Source of the DNA: Candidatus Paracaedibacteraceae bacterium UBA6184
Lineage (GTDB): Bacteria > Pseudomonadota > Alphaproteobacteria > UBA6184
NCBI GenBank assembly: GCA_002422845.1
Contig: DITM01000026.1
Location: 1-14,279, forward strand
Direction of reading: 5' to 3'
DNA: 14,279 nucleotides
A program made the translations under genes and the position numbers. Of the stretch, positions 14,251 to 14,279 are shown piece by piece. Numbering within the stretch: position 1 is the first letter of the stretch; each line of letters begins with the position of its first letter. The notes below the pieces were generated by a model. The model did no database searches. It saw only the letters and a list, made by a program, of their open reading frames with translations, and was not told the DNA's origin.

Positions 14251-14279
14251 CTCATTGGGCGTTATGAATGAGTTTTTTT
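14251..14279 (+). terminator. Probable terminator at the right window edge
   Basis: CTCATT (14251-14256) and AATGAG (14267-14272) form a 6-bp stem with a 10-base loop, directly followed by at least seven T residues running to the window edge. The stem is AT-rich, so it is weaker than the one at 14067. No plus-strand gene precedes it within the window after the 14067 terminator. It may end a non-coding transcript or read-through. Confidence 0.55.

Noticed and set aside
1..14279. CRISPR array, insertion sequence or integrase gene
   Set aside because: No regularly spaced direct repeats and no transposase or recombinase motifs were found on either strand.

Overview
The window reads as chromosomal DNA of an alphaproteobacterium, moderately AT-rich by eye. 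The strongest lineage signals are a CckA-type hybrid histidine kinase and the order cckA-recA-alaS, plus the neighbourhood of rph, hemW, a LpoA-like periplasmic-binding lipoprotein and a divergent rsmI. This layout is typical of alphaproteobacteria. The AT-rich base composition and loose intergenic regions would fit a host-associated lineage (Holosporales- or Rickettsiales-like), but that is inference only.

Left block (1-4457, minus strand). A LpoA-like lipoprotein gene abuts rph (stop and start directly adjacent, TAAATG). After rph, where I would expect rdgB in many alphaproteobacteria, lies a two-gene cassette: a Panacea-domain (DUF4065/SocA-GepA type) protein and, with a 1-base TGATG overlap, a small protein with two predicted membrane helices. 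This has the architecture of a PanA-PanT toxin-antitoxin pair. hemW follows. The first 208 bases hold no gene I recognise.

Middle block (4461-6926). rsmI (16S rRNA C1402 2'-O-methyltransferase) diverges from the lipoprotein gene across only 3 bases and is followed closely by trmJ (tRNA position-32 2'-O-methyltransferase), so the pair is an RNA-modification operon. A 288-base spacer with no convincing gene follows. Then come two short tandem minus-strand genes encoding paralogous DUF7336-like proteins behind their own promoter.

Right block (7015-13101, minus strand). cckA, recA and alaS form a tight operon (gaps of 24 and 16 bases) ended by a classic GGCTC-TTCG-GAGCC T6 terminator. CckA governs the CtrA cell-cycle phosphorelay, RecA does homologous recombination and AlaRS charges tRNA-Ala.

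Right end (13102-14279). Diverging from cckA is a 77-codon orphan gene with a good promoter and ribosome binding site. The following ~820 bases have no credible protein gene but are rich in structure. They hold a possible three-way-junction fold; a 121-base REPIN/BIME-like element whose two inverted arms each fold into a hairpin with compensatory changes; a strong promoter followed within about 50 bases by a strong terminator (a candidate minimal small RNA); and another hairpin plus terminator at the window edge. The most interesting items are the Panacea/membrane-protein cassette, the REPIN-like element and the promoter-terminator mini-unit.
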